Source of the DNA: Bolinopsis microptera
Lineage: Eukaryota > Ctenophora > Tentaculata > Lobata > Bolinopsidae
Assembly (NCBI RefSeq): GCF_026151205.1
Contig: NC_087078.1
Coordinates: 19,518,265-19,582,264 of the forward strand
Direction: 5' to 3'
Length of the DNA stretch: 64,000 bases
The notes under the pieces were generated by a model that did not search any database, was not told the DNA's origin, and saw only the letters and a program-made list of their open reading frames with translations. Below, piece after piece: positions 11,659 through 26,600 of this stretch. Position 1 is the stretch's first letter; each line of letters starts with the position of its first letter. Position numbers and translations under genes: made by a program.

Positions 11659-14600
11659 GTAAATTATATTTTGATAGATTTATTAATGTTGAAAACTTAT
11701 TATTATAATCTACTAGGCTATAATGTAACAACATGAATAACACTAAACACTACCACTAAACTGCATTTTGGTTAGGTTTCATAAAATTACAAAGAATCTT
11801 GTAATTTTACTGATACAGTTGCTTAAGACAGCTGAACAATTAAAACATTCCTGTAAAATATCTTATATCTAGCTGCATTTAACAATAACTCAGGTTCACG
11901 CACTATATTACGACACAGGTATCTCTTACGAAAACACTATATTACGAAAACGCTATATTACGAAAACACTATAATATTACGAAACCACTATATTTCGAAA
12001 ACGCTATAATATTACGAAAACACCATAATATTACGAAAACACCATAACATTACGACAGCACTTTAACCCTAACCCTCAGCCTTAGTCATAGTGCGGTTAC
12101 CATAACTTATCCCATATCTTCAGGAGATATTAAACAGTATTTTGATCTCAAAACTACCAGATGTACGGTTGGTCGGTTCTCAGCCTCAATCATGTAAGTT
12201 ATATTATCTATATTTACATAGCCTCTCACTACTGATATCCTATGTTTTAATAACATTCCCATTCCAATTAGCTATTATGATCTGGGAAATATATTTTAGT
12301 ACTAACAGTTTAGTTTCTAAACATTTTGGGCTATTTGAAGGCATTCCGTTACTATAAATAGATATTGGTATGCATTATTGCAATAAGATATTCAAAAATG
12401 AATCCTGTGTGGTCTCAAAACACCTCAATAACCAGTCATTATTTCGATAAGCACTTGGTGCCAGCCAATAAAATATAAAATACCTGGTTTTTCCATAACT
12501 GATAACCGTTTAACTTAAAATTCAAATCAAGCTATATCCGAGTCATGCTGTCTTTGGCATGTTTCCATTATCAATATTTGACGTAGTGATGCTTGAAAAT
12601 GGAATGAGATCATAAAGCAAAAAGATGATACTGGATGGCTATTTATTTCCTAAAATAGATGTATCGTGATGTTCAATCCATTATGTTGCTGCGCAACTTT
12701 GACGACAACATAAAACTAGCTCACTATCTGCTAGACTTCTGAACCACTCGATAAAATTTCCAAATCATACATTGTGTAGGGGGGGGGGCTACATTGGGGG
12801 GGGGGGGGGGGGGCTAGTGGGGGGGTGTCACACAACATCATGTGTAGGGGGGGGGGCTAGTGGGGGGGGGTGTCACACAACATCGTGTGTAGGGGGGGGG
12901 GCTACATTGGGGGGGGGGGGGGGGTGTCACACAACATAATGTGTAGGGGGGGGGGGCTACATTGGCGGACATGTCACACAACATCATGTTTAGGGGGGGG
13001 GGCTAGTGGGGGGGGGGGGGGCTACATTGGGGGGGGGGGGGGGTGTCACACAACATAATGTGTAGGGGGCTACATGGGGGGGTGTCACACAACATCATGT
13101 GTAGTGGGGGGGGGCTACATTGGCGGACATGTCACACAACATCATGTTTAGGGGGGGGGGGGGCTAGTGGGGGGGGGCTACATTTGGGGGGGGGGGGGGG
13201 GTGTCACACAACATAATGTGTAGGGGGGGGGGGGCTACATTGGCGGACATGTCACACAACATCATGTTTAGGGGGGGGGGCTAGTGGGGGGGGGGGGGGC
13301 TACATTGGGGGGGGGGGGGGATGTCACACAACATAATGTGTAGGGGGCTACATGGGGGGGTGTCACACAACATCATGTTTAGGGGGGGGGGGGCTACATG
13401 GGGGGGGGGGGATGTCACACAACATCATGTGTAGGGGGGGGGTCTAGTGGGGGGGGGTGGACATGTCACACAACATCATGTGTAGGGGGGGGGGCTACAT
13501 TGGGGGGGGGGGGGTGTCACACAACATAATGTGTAGGGGGGGCTACATGGGGGGGTGTCACACAACATCATGTGTAGGGGGGGGGGCTACATTGGCGGAC
13601 ATGTCACACAACATCATGTTTAGGGGGGGGGGCTAGTGGGGGGGCTACATGGGGGGGGGATGTCACACAACATCATGTGTAGGGGGGGGTCTAGTGGGGG
13701 GGGGGTGGACATGTCACACAACATCATGTGTAGGGGGGGGGGGCTACATTGGGGGGGGGGGGGGGGGGTGTCACCCAACATCATGTGTAGTGGGGGGGGG
13801 GCTACATTGGGGGGGGTGTCACCCAACATCATGTGTAGGGGGGGGGGGGGCTAGTGGGGGTGTCACCCAACATCATGTGTAGGGGGGGTGTCACCCAACA
13901 TCATGTTTAGGGGGCTACATTAGGGGGGGTGTCACCCAACATCATGTGTAGGGGGGCTACATTGAGAGGAGGGGGTGTCACCCAACATCATATGTAGGGG
14001 GGGGGGTGTCACCCAACATCATGTGTAGGGGGGCTACATTGGGGGGGGGGGTGTCACCCAACATCATGTTTAGGGGGCTACATTGGGGGGGGGGTAGTCA
14101 CCCAACATCATGTGTAGGGGGCTACATTGGGAGGAGGGGGTGTCACCCAACATCATGTTAAGGGGTGCTACATTGGGAGGAGGGGGTGTCACCCAACATC
14201 ATGTTTAGGGGGCTACATTGGGGGGGGGGGTTGTCACTCAACAACATGTGTAGGGGGCTACATTGGGGGGGGGGGGGTGTCACCAAACATCATGTGTAGG
14301 GGGCTACATTGAGGGGTGTCACCCAACATCATGTGTAGGGGGCTACATTGGGGGGGGATGTCACCCATCATCATGTGTAGGGGGCTACATTAGGGGAGGG
14401 GGTGTCACCCAACATCATGTGTAGGGGGCTACATTGGGGAGAGGGTGTCACCCAACATCATGTGTAGGGGGGCTACATTGGGGAGAGGGTGTCACCCAAC
14501 ATCATGTGTAGGGGGCTACATTGGGGGGGGGGGGGGGTTGTCACTCAACAACATGTGTAGGGGGCTACATTGGGGGGGGGGGGGGGTGTCACCAAACATC

Positions 14601-17600
14601 ATGTGTAGGGGGCTACATTGGGGGGTGTCACCCAACATCATGTGTAGGGGGCTACATTGGGGGGGGGGGGGGGGGGGTCACACAACATCATGTGTAGGGG
14701 GCTACATTGGGGGGGGGGGATGTCACCCATCATCATGTGTAGGGGGCTACATTAGGGGGAGGGGGTGTCACCCAACATCATGTGTAGGGGGCTACATTGG
14801 GGAGAGGGTGTCACCCAACATCATGTGTAGGGGGCTACATTGGGGGGGGGGTGCAGGTGTCACCCAACATCATGTGTAGGGGGGGGGGGCTACATTAGGA
14901 GGGAGAGGGTGTCACCCAACATCATGTGTAGGGGGCTACATTAGGCTGCTCAGTGCTCAGAATACTTTCTCCTGGAAACATTGTCCGATGAGGAAAACAT
15001 CCGAAAATCAAACTAGCTACGTAACTAACGGTTTAATTAACTATCTTACAATACTTGATAATTCTTCCAGAGTCCAACTTTTTACAACGATTTTTCAGAT
15101 TTGACGGTAGTGGAACTGGAGAAGCTGTTTACGCTTATCCTAGGAGTCGCATTCCAGGTAATACAAGAGCTCAGGAGGTCACGTGACCTTTGTCACTTTG
15201 TACTGAACTGATTAAAATAGTCACACGGTTTCAAATGGACATCATTCAAGGGAGCTCATACGCTGTGATTCTAGGAATTATAGAAGGTTGTCGGGTTCAT
15301 TATATATGAGAAAATATTGTTTTAATGCCATATTATGTAATGTATATCCAAACTTAAATCACGTGACATGGCCATATATGGTGTTATTCAGATGTGATTC
15401 ACGCATGTCACATCCCAGTGGGAGTTGTGTGACGGAGTTTGTTAAACGTGGCCGTTTATTATCTCAGTATTTCTGGGTATTTTAAAGAATAATTTTAAAA
15501 TCTTGTTCTAATCGTCGTGATTATGATAGTTCAGACTTCGGCAAGTTCTCGTTTTGTCTGGAATTTGGGAAAACTAGTCTGAGAGATCAAAGCTTAGAAA
15601 CTTGGTCAAATGTAACAAAAACATTAAACAAGGTTATGTTTAACTTGTAATCGAACATTCTCAAATGTTCACTAAGCATTTTTTTAATCCACACGTCAAG
15701 ATTATAAATTATCTCAAGAAAAGTTTATTAAGAAGTTTATTAAGAAAAGTACGGTATGATAAGATTAAACACTGCTGAGTTTTATCTTAATAGTAGTGAA
15801 CCATTATTAAATTTCAGTTTATTACTATGATGATAAGAATTGTTGCTGTTTCAGTGTGATAACAAGAACATGTACATAGAGCGGGTACAGCACCTTCCTG
15901 AGGTGGTCCAGAAGGAACTGATGACCAAGCTGCAGGAGGTTAGTCCACTGAGAGTAGTAAGATAATGGGGGGGGAGGTAGTTGTAGCGACTACTACACTG
16001 GTAATCTGGTAGTTGTAGCGACTAATTCTATAGTGTAAAACACACACACACACACACACACAATATACATGATGGTGTTAAACACAAATAAACTTTTGTT
16101 ACATTCATTACACTTACTCATTGGTGGTAGGTTATATGGCAACATCAAATATATTGGCTCTGTTACATCGCTTCATGTTTATATCATTTCTGATTCTCAT
16201 TCTTATATCATTTAACAATATTTATTTCACAATGTTATTTTACATCTGTAAACTCTTAATATGAGTCATTATAATTCTTTGAAACTTAACTTTGATTAAC
16301 CAATAAATTAACAATTTCACTCAGACCAATTAATTCATATTTTATTGCAGCTCACAGAAACGAACGATGTGGTCATGTCAAGCTATATTGAACCGGAATC
16401 TCTTCAAAAGCCGTGAGTACATTAAACCAGCTTATTAAGTAAAAGAATACGAACACTTACACCTAAGAAAATGAACACAGAATATCCCCACACCTTTTCT
16501 TTAAATAGATCCCGATCTCTAACTACCAGGCTCTCTCTACTAGCAAATATCTAAATACCACCCGGCACACGTAATACCTTGACAGTTGACTATATATTAA
16601 AATAATCTGCATTTTAAATCATGAATATTACCTGATCTACGTCACATGTTTTAACTATAATATACTACGGGTATATATACATATATCCCATACAAACTAC
16701 AAACTACAGTATTAATAACTTCAGAAGATACACTTTCAGTTCCACATAATGTTTATTATCAGCATTTAGCGGGTATATACAGCCAGGATACACATCCGCT
16801 CATCACATGTGATCATGTTCGGTCACGTGACAGTCTGTCTGTAAAAGGGCATTTTGTGATGTGATGCTCATATTTGCCTTTTAAAGACTCACACTAAAGT
16901 AGCATCATGATTGCACTGGTATCATTCTTACGATATAATATTATATAGTATAGATGTTTAGAGCTAAACAGTATATAATCAGCAAGTACAAAATACCGGA
17001 CCAACTCGTACACGACCATATTATTAGTGGAGCAGTTTATTATTGACACTTTTTTTACGCACAGTAACATATTATAAACCCCTCCGGGATAGAATAAGAT
17101 TCTGATAATCCCGGCTCCCGCTAAATAGATTCTGATAATCCCGGCTCCCGCTGTTAGTTTTTTCCCGCTGAATAAATAACCCCGGCACAGCTTTTATAAT
17201 CCCGCCCCGCTAATTTGGCTCAACAAGATTTGTTTTGTTTTGATATTCCATGAGAATTTCAACCGCGTACTGTCACGTGTTTTGATGACGTGTATCACGT
17301 GACTAACTACTACGACGCGCATTGGTAAAAAATGTCACGTGACCTATGGCTTAACGTAAGAACTATAAATACACTCGATCTACGTATCGGTCTAATTGCA
17401 GGCGCTGGCAAAACTCCAGCACACTACATTACTTAAACTCTTACATTAATTGGACCAGTTCCAAAACTTGTCTCGACGGTTACATTTGATTTTGTCCGGT
17501 TCGGTTAATTTTGTCGAGTTTGATATGAGCCATGTATTATAGTCGTCTACTTTGATGAACTTCATGACACGATATCATTATTAGCTTTTATCGCTTGCCA

Positions 17601-20600
17601 GGCTTAACTCGACGCCCCTTATCGATATTCATATTCATTCAACGTTCTGACTGAGGAATAATGTTTAGATATAACGCCAATTTCAAAAGTCATAGTACCT
17701 TAGTTGTATTTATTTGGAAGTCCCCAATTCCATTTCATATTTTCCATAATGATCTCATATAGCTAGAATTAAGAGTAAAATGTCAAATTTGTTGGTCCTA
17801 GCACTAACCCGGAGGGGTTTATAACACATAACACCGGCACGCTTAAGTTATATTAAAATAACCCCTCGTGCTAAAGCACGTCGGGGTTATTTTCATAATA
17901 ATCCCTCGTGCTTCGCACTCGAAATTATTATAAATTTTTCCCGCGCGTCGCGGGAAAAATTGAAATATAATCCCTGCGCATGCCGGGGTTATGTGTGTTA
18001 TAACATTCATCACCCCCTGACCAACAAGAGTGGCGATTGCCGTAATAGTACAAAGTGTGTGCTGCTTTCAACTGTCACAACAACATTCCTGTGTCTACCC
18101 CCTCACAAAAGTGAAATTGTTTATTTTTACAGTCACATTACTGCTCCTTCTTGTATTTAATCATAAACGTATTGCCTGACATTTTATGTAAATTAAATGA
18201 TACAAGTTGAGCAATTTATGTACTTTTAGAAATAAAGAAGCGTCTCATGCACCTGGATAAGAAACACACTACTGGTAGTGTTACTAGTGTATACTACTAG
18301 CAGGATATAGTAAGATGAATCACTGATGTCCAAGTCTGTAAGGCCTGTTTTTAAAACTATCGTAGCATACCCCTAGATTTTTGACAAACACTTGCTTTGT
18401 CCGTAAAACCTTTTAACGCTTTGTGTTATGATGAGAATAGTTGGCCCGTGAAGTGGTGGCGCTTTGTTGGCCTCTCTCTCCCATATTGTTCACAAGCCTG
18501 CGGAAACTTTTATTGTTCCCACCGGAAATTATATACGTACTGTACCGTCTATATGTTTTAGGGTTATACGGGTTCCTGCTAGTGATATAAGTGCGGGTCA
18601 CTGTTTGTGTAATAGAAATGGGATTATGTTGTCGTACATTTGGATTAGTCCAGTATTACTTAGAAGTTAGAAGGGTTGACATAGAACAGTGATGTTATGT
18701 TCGACCCAGTATATCCTGTAGAGAGAGGGAATGGGGGGAGGGGGGGGGGGGGGAGAAAAGAGCGGGAGGGGGGAGGTCGGAGACAGTAGAGTGTGTCATA
18801 ACATTATAATCAGACTGATGCGACTTTTGATAGCAGTGGCTGGAGCGACATATCGTAACCTTACACCGCTGATACCAAGTAACCTTCCTCCTCCTCCTCC
18901 TCCTCCTCCTCCTCCTCCTCCTCCTCCTCCTCCTCCTCCTCCTCCTCCTCCTCCTCCTCCTCCTCCTCCTCCTCCTCCTCCTCCTCCTTATAAAGCAGTG
19001 GCTGGAGCGACATATCGTAACCTTACACCGCTGATACCAAGTAACCTTCCTCCTCCTCCTTATAAAATTAAAGTTAAAAGTTTGACAGCTGACGGCCCAC
19101 AGCTCGTATCGTCTACATTCCAACCCTCCTTATTTTTCAAACAACTGTTAAACGTAACATATAAGTAGAGGACACCCAGTACACCATAGATAAGGTGGTT
19201 AAACAATATGTTCTCTCTGTGGTACACTCTACTGCGGACACGGCGGACACTGCGCTGATTTCACTGCGGACACTGCGGACACAGCACTGATTTCACTGCG
19301 GACACTGCGGACACAGCACTGATTTCACTGCGGACACTGCGGACACAGCACTGATTTCACTGCGGACACAGCACTGGTTTCATTGCGGACACTGCGGACA
19401 CAGCACTGATTTCACTGCGGACACAGCGCTGGTTTCACTGTGGACACTGCGGACACAGCACTGATTTCACTGCGGACACTGCGGACACAGCACTGATTTC
19501 ACTGCGGACACAGCACTGGTTTCATTGCGGACACTGCGGACACAGCACTGATTTCACTGCGGACACAGCGCTGGTTTCACTGCGGACACTGCGCAGGTTT
19601 CAGTCCGGACACATTGGTTAGAGCGTAGCGCCTCTTCGTCGTGCTAGGAGGAGGACAGCTCAGCATCTGTTGGATATGCATTTATTCGAATTACTAGGAC
19701 CTTATTTCTGGGAATACCATGACCTCATTTCTTTAATATTATGCATAGTATTTTTCAAACTGCACGCAAGGACAGCGTTTATTCGAACTGCTAAAACATG
19801 ACCTTGTCATCACTCATCAGTCGAAAAAATTAAGCGACTAAGGAGTAGGCTGTTATGGTTCTGAATCAGTTCTCATCAGAGCTGCCAAGTACATTCCTCA
19901 GAATAAAATTTAGTTTATTTTGTAATTCTGGACCTCCTATATATTTAAATATAATTTCGAGAACTACTTCGAGCAGGCACAATTTCATCAGCCAGCTCAT
20001 TATTATCAAGGTACAATTAATAATTGTAATGGTATGTTTAATATGAGGGTGTCGACTGTCGCTACAAATATATCGCTATCAACTGTAACAAGTCACCCCC
20101 CCCCCCCCTGTGAATCTCCAATCAGTTCTTTAGCCCCGAGCCACTATTGGCTACTATAAATACTACTATAAATACTACTATACCACAAACACTGGATTTG
20201 TACAGCTCGTTAGGTGTGCCAAGTTTTCGTCTATTTGTTAAAATATGTTGAGCTGCACGTCTCCTAGACACTGTAGCTATCATGTTACTACGAGTTGGGA
20301 GACAATGTTTTACATGTCGGGATCATTGAGAATGTTATTCTTCTTCCCAATATGTGTGTGTTTTAAGAGATGTTGCAATTATTATTGTACAGATCACTAG
20401 TTATTTAAAAGGAAACATTTTGCAGAAATGAAAAATTGAATTCTCTCTCAAGTATAAGAACCTTCGATAACTAAATAGTTACATTACTAGAGTTGCAGAG
20501 TGTAGTTACAAACAGCATGACACTACATTACATTACATACGTGTGAAGCAACCTAAACCTGCTCTAAACGAGATTGAGTCACTGATTGCTGAAACTTTCT

Positions 20601-23600
20601 CACTCATGACTAGAACCATCTATATTCTATAACCATGGTCCACGCCCAAATACAATCTACCGCCCTTTATCTTTTAAGCTTTGAGGAAACCGGTTATTCT
20701 TGTGTCTTAGAACAGTAACTGAATAGCTATATTATATGGAATACAAAGATTGTACTATGGAATACTATGTACATGTACTATGGAATACAAAGATTGTACT
20801 ATGGAATTTAATCATATAAAATGAATGTCATTTTAGAAGGGACATCTGAAGCATCCCCACTCATGAACAACAGCCAAAATGTGGGCTAAAGTGCGGGAGT
20901 CTCGAGTTAGCACAATTAAACTTTACCGATCATTGGGCCACCTGGACCTGTCCTACAACTCCACATATAAAGAAAAACAATATTTTGTAAAATAATATGA
21001 AATGAGCTCCATAAAACATGAATTGGCAAAGTGCCAAAATATGTTGACACACTTGTAACCTGCTACTCCCCCCCCCCACCTGCTACTCGGACTCCGTTTT
21101 GAGAGAATGATATTGGCGGTGTTATTATGTTTGTCCTGTGTGTCGTGCCCGAGCTGGCCACTACTTCCACTGTGCTCCCCTAATGAGAGGTAATCAGGAG
21201 GAGACACGTGTGTAATCAGGAGGAGACACGTGTGTACTGTGTGTGTTGAGAGAGTTTGACTAAGGCAGAGGGAATAGTTGGGTTCGGTGGGTGCGGAATC
21301 GCACAATTTGTCGTACATTCATGGAAATGTATGCGTTATTTTGCAGTAAACATCAGAATATAATATGCAGAGTCGTATAATTTGGGAAGATTTTCCGTAT
21401 CTAAATGTTTCTGGGGGAAATGCAACGACCATTAATGTCAGTATTTTGTATTTTGCCAGTACTGACATTGTCATTGATGGTCATTAATGGTTATTGATGG
21501 TCATTAATGGTTATTAATGGTCATTAACCGTTTTTTCAGTGAAGTGGACGGGCTATGTCACGTGATGTTGACGTCACTACAAAACGTGGTTCTGGAGAGG
21601 AACGAGATACACGAGAAATATATTCGAGTTGCTAACGAAAGAGACGATTACCTCGCTCAACAGGTGACTTTTAAACTTAATTAATTAATTTATTTATTAG
21701 CTTTAAATAGAAATAACTCTCATTATAACATGAAATTAATATCAGATCCACGAGTCAACAAATTAACAGATTTTTTAATTAATTTGTAACAGATTAAACG
21801 GCTTACGTTCATTTTTATCTCAAACAAGATGCACTAAAATTCTTACAAGGCTGCAAACTTTCCGTTCTCACGCCTAGAAAGCTAGAAAGAAAACCTTCTA
21901 ACTCTTATTACAAAGTTTTAAGTGTCGATAGCAACCTGTAAAGCTGCCAATAGCATAGCTGCCCATGTCAGACACCTAATAAGAAGTCAAAGTAACACAT
22001 TATCACTATTATAATATGTATTACTCATTGCCGCATGTATGGATATATCTGATAGCTATCTAAAAGCTATACCGTGGCATGAAGGCTGTATTAAAGTCTT
22101 GCTGTGGAATTCTGATAGCTATCTACAAGTTATGCTGTGGAATTTACTTTTATCTAAAGATAAAGTTTATTTGACCGAGTTGTTGCGAATAATAATAAGT
22201 TGTCCAAGTACAGTATCCATAAATAATATCTTAATTCTCACGGTCGTTTCTACTATTCAAGGTTATGATACAATTCGTTTTGTTTGTCAAACATGAGAAA
22301 AACTTCTGAATGACAGCACTCTGAAAAGAAGCCTTGTAGCCCTTCGACTCATTAAGTTTATAACTCCTAGATAAGTTGATGTCTTGTTGAGAGTTTGTAC
22401 ATGGTAGAACTAACTGATAATCGAACGTCACGATCTGTAAAGCGCAGATACAGCGCAGAACAGCATGGTGCAGAACAGTGCAGAGTAGTCTCGCAACTGT
22501 AAATGTGTAGGCTCCAAATTTCCCAGCGTTTAATAAAGAATAAATAAATTCGTAGTAGTACTGCTCGCAACGAGTCTAATTCTATTGTTCGCAATGCGTC
22601 TGTGCGGAAAATGCATAACATTTAAAACTAGTAATTTTGCGGTAAATATTACAATCGCTAATCTTTTTAATCATGTGTTACTTCACCACGGGTGTTGTAC
22701 TTTTAAAAGCTCGTTATTGTGTACGTGCGAAAACTGAAGGAAGGAAGGAGCATGGGGAGTGGCAATTTTAAAGTTGCTCAAATTTACGATTGCCACTCAA
22801 GTAATACCTATATACTCAAGTCCTTTTTATGATCTTCAACGTGCAATACGTCACTTTCTTAAAAGTTGATTAGTCGTTTGCTCCTTCATAAATAAAACGT
22901 TTGGAGAGGAGGCGTGAAATAAACTTAAACAATAGTAATGATAATTGAGATGCACACAGCTGGTCATACTTAATTCAGCTATCGAGGCTTTTGAACTATA
23001 ATTTAGTTGAAACTAACTATCAAGTTATAAGCTATACCAGGAGATGACGTATCTTGTGCTAGTACTCTAGTTATAAGCTATACCAGGAGATGACGTATCT
23101 TGTGCTAGTACTCTAGCAGGGAGGGAAACTGCTGAGCAATCTCTAAATCTTCACTACTATCGCACTATATGTGCGATTCTTTAAAGCCATAGATAATATT
23201 ATATTCCCGACCAAAAATCTTCAAATTCCAACCTGTAAAATAGTCTTGGATTTTCCTTTTCCGGTTCACCTTAGCACACATTGGCTTGGTGTCTTAAAAT
23301 ACCTGAAATTCTTCATCGTGCAATGCTCTTAAAAAGTTAAATCAGTTTCTTGAGGTACTTTCAACTTTATTCAACGTGTTATCAATATTTCTGGCACAAT
23401 TCTCTTAGTTGTTTTGTGCATTGGACAAAATTGCTAAAGTTCGGTATTTTAGGGAAATAACTCTGTCGAAAAATTTCGAAGATTTAGTTTATGCGATATC
23501 GTTCTGTTATGCTCTAACTGACATGTTTTAAAGATAAAAAACTAATTTTACTAGTTTGAATTAGAGTTTGACAAAGTCTCATTCCACGTCAACTATCAGC

Positions 23601-26600
23601 TTCACAAGGTTTCAATTCTTGGGATTCTACTAAGCGATCTAGCAGATGTAAGTTGTAATACCTCAATAATTCATCGCAATCTTATTAAAGTTAGTACACG
23701 GTCGTCTCTGGATACTTTATTTCTGTAGACTGATCCAAACTAGGGGGGGGGGGGCCAAACTAGCGGGGGGGGGGGGGGGTTACCAAACTAGGGGGGGGGG
23801 GGGGGGGGGTTGCCAAACTAGGGGGGGGGGGGGGGACCGGGGGGTTGCCAAACATTTATTGTATAATATATATATATACAATTGATATAAGGAAAATTTA
23901 TTAGTCGAAACGGAAAGGCTACAATCCATCTTCCGTTACTGATTGAGGCTAGAATTGCCAATGAAACTTCGATAAATTTGGTATTATATCATTAGAAAAA
24001 GGTTTGACTTACATGGCTGACATTTCATATGTTTCTGAATTAATGTGAAAAGAGGAAGGAACATTAGTGTAGAAGCAGTTGAGGTAAAAATACTGTAACC
24101 AAGCAACTTCACGCTCGGTCACGTGCAAGTGTGACGGTTAGTCCGAGATAAACCACATCATGTACGCGTTACATCGTTGGTTTTAAACATATTTTCTTTG
24201 GATAAAGGTGATAAACTTTAAAACACGATAACCTCAAGCTCATTTGTTTTTCTAATTGTGTGGTGGAGAATAAAGTGTTGGACGTGGAATGTTGAGAGAG
24301 TGAGAGGATAAGTGTAACAACAACAACACAAAACTGGGGACAATTACAAGATAGTCGGACGGGTTGTGTCTGATGTTTGCCATTTTGATTGTTGTCCTTC
24401 ACTTCCAAGCTTAACTTCATATGACGCAATAACACAATTAAGTTGTGCTGTGAATTTTCCGACCTCGTAAAGAGGTGGACAGTGGAAGAGAGGAAGATAA
24501 TAAGACAGTCTCTCGATTAAAGGATTAAAGAGGTGAACAGTGGAAGAGAGGAAGATAATAAGACAGTTAAGGTTTTTTTTTCTGGGTGCCACAGACCCAC
24601 CCAATGGTGCTGACTTTTTTGGGTTAAAGACCCACTTTTCCATTGAATGTGGCTCGCTGGCTGAGCTGCGCTCGCAGTAACAGTTCACCACCAAATTTTT
24701 TAATCCAATTTTTTGAACTTTCCCTATCAACAATCTTAGAGATTGGACTAAATATTACATTCCATAATTTAGGACTTGAAGTTGATGACCTTCTTCCGTC
24801 AGAATAATTATATTTACTATTCATATATGGTATATTTTTAGATGGTCCGTTCGAGTAATGTCAGCGGTGGAGACGGTGGTGACGCCAACTCCAACATATT
24901 TAACCCGAAGAAGAAATCATTTGTATCAACAACCATTGCATTAATGATCAGCTTCGCCACATTTAACATCCGTGGGCTCGGTGTTCAGCAAGATGATAGC
25001 CTACATAGTAAACGTGAGTTACTAGGATTAGACTGTGAAAAGTACAATGTCGACATCTGCGCTCTGCAGGAAACTAAAGTCACCGAATCAGACAGCCTTG
25101 TTTTGCGCAACGGTTTTAACTTGTTTCTGTTCGAGCAGTTGGAAAGTCGCCATGGAGGCTTGGGTTTTATAATCAGTCCTCGCATGATGAACTATGTGGT
25201 TTGCTGGAAGTACATCAGTGACCGGGTATGCTATGTCGATATTTGCATCCCCTCACGTAGCGGTACACCCCTACGTTGCAGGGTGATCAATGCCTACTGT
25301 CCACATCAGGGGCTAGTCCGTAAAAATCCAGTTGTTTTGGATAACTTTTATGGGCAGCTAAGAGAGGCTAAGAATGTACCCTCTAATGTGGAGTTGCAAT
25401 TTCTGGGTGACTTTAATTCAAAACTGGGTAAATTATCTCCTTCTGATATTGAACAGGGTTTTGGTAGATATATGGGGAAATACGGAATGGGAGTAAGGAA
25501 CGAAAATGGTTCTAGATTACTGGATTTTATCTCAGAAAATAATCTGTTTGCTGTGAACACTAGTTTTATACAACCTAGCAGACGTGTTACATCATTTACT
25601 GGTTGGCGGAAGGATTGGTCGGCTGGTCGGTACAGTAAGAAGACACTGCCTGTATACTCTCAAATAGATTACATACTATGCCGAAATAGATCTAAGTGTC
25701 TTTTGACTCAATCAAGAACTTATGCTGGTACTAAAACATTTTCAGATCATAGACTTGTCATTGCTCGCATCAATTTCAGCAACATTCATCTTTGTTTCAA
25801 ACCTAAACAACGTCGTGTTCCTTCTTATAATATATCAGAACTTGTAAGCAACAAAGATATGCAACATAAATATCACTTGGCCCTTGAAGGCAAGTTCTCA
25901 AATTTTGTGACCAGCAACGATCCAAATGCCGACCTTCAAAATCTTATGTCTCATATTCGTGATGCTGCCAATGTTTCCATCGGCCCAAAACCTAAAGCTC
26001 GCTTGAAACATCACAGCAGTGATGACACTCTCAAAGAGCTTGTTGAAAAGCGTCACGATCTCCGACAGCTACTTAACAATAATCAATCTCTTGATCGAAC
26101 TACATTGAGGTCATCCATCAACCACCTCACTAATAGTATCCAGAAAAGATTAGTTGAAGTGAGGTCTGCTCAAGCTGATCAGACCTATAGTGATATTACT
26201 AACACAAACGATTCAAGGAAAATGTTTGAAGCAGTAAGACATCTTCAGAAAAGTAAACCACCTAATAACTCGATTGGTGTTCATGATGAAAATGGCTGTT
26301 TGATTGCATCTGACGACATGAAAGCTTCTGTTGTTAGAGACTATCTCGAAAAACAGCTGACTCGCAATGAGCAACCTCTCGAGCCTTTTGAGGGACTACC
26401 ACGTGCTCTCAATGTCCCTTTTACTGGAGTTGAAATACATGCAGCCACCTCTAGCTTGAAAAATGGGAGGGCAAATGGTCCCGATGGAATACCCAACGAG
26501 CTAATTAAGTACTCTAATAGTACAGTCCATGAACATTATGCTGGAATCATCAACAGTTGTTTCGAGACACATACTTTCCCCATTTCCATTGGAGAGGCTA

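Noticed and set aside
12062-12076. Telomere-like CCCTAACCCT
   Set aside because: Only two partial units, inside a short intron of the gene.
12870-14879. Several Gly-rich ORFs
   Set aside because: They follow G runs of the minisatellite and change with every run length.
15071-15098. Earlier start for exon 3 after CCAG at 15070
   Set aside because: The carried T plus AG makes a stop at once; the TTTTTCAG 28 bases later restores the family sequence.
18695-19168. PolyPro and polyArg ORFs on both strands
   Set aside because: Translation of a CCT microsatellite, with no splice or domain support.
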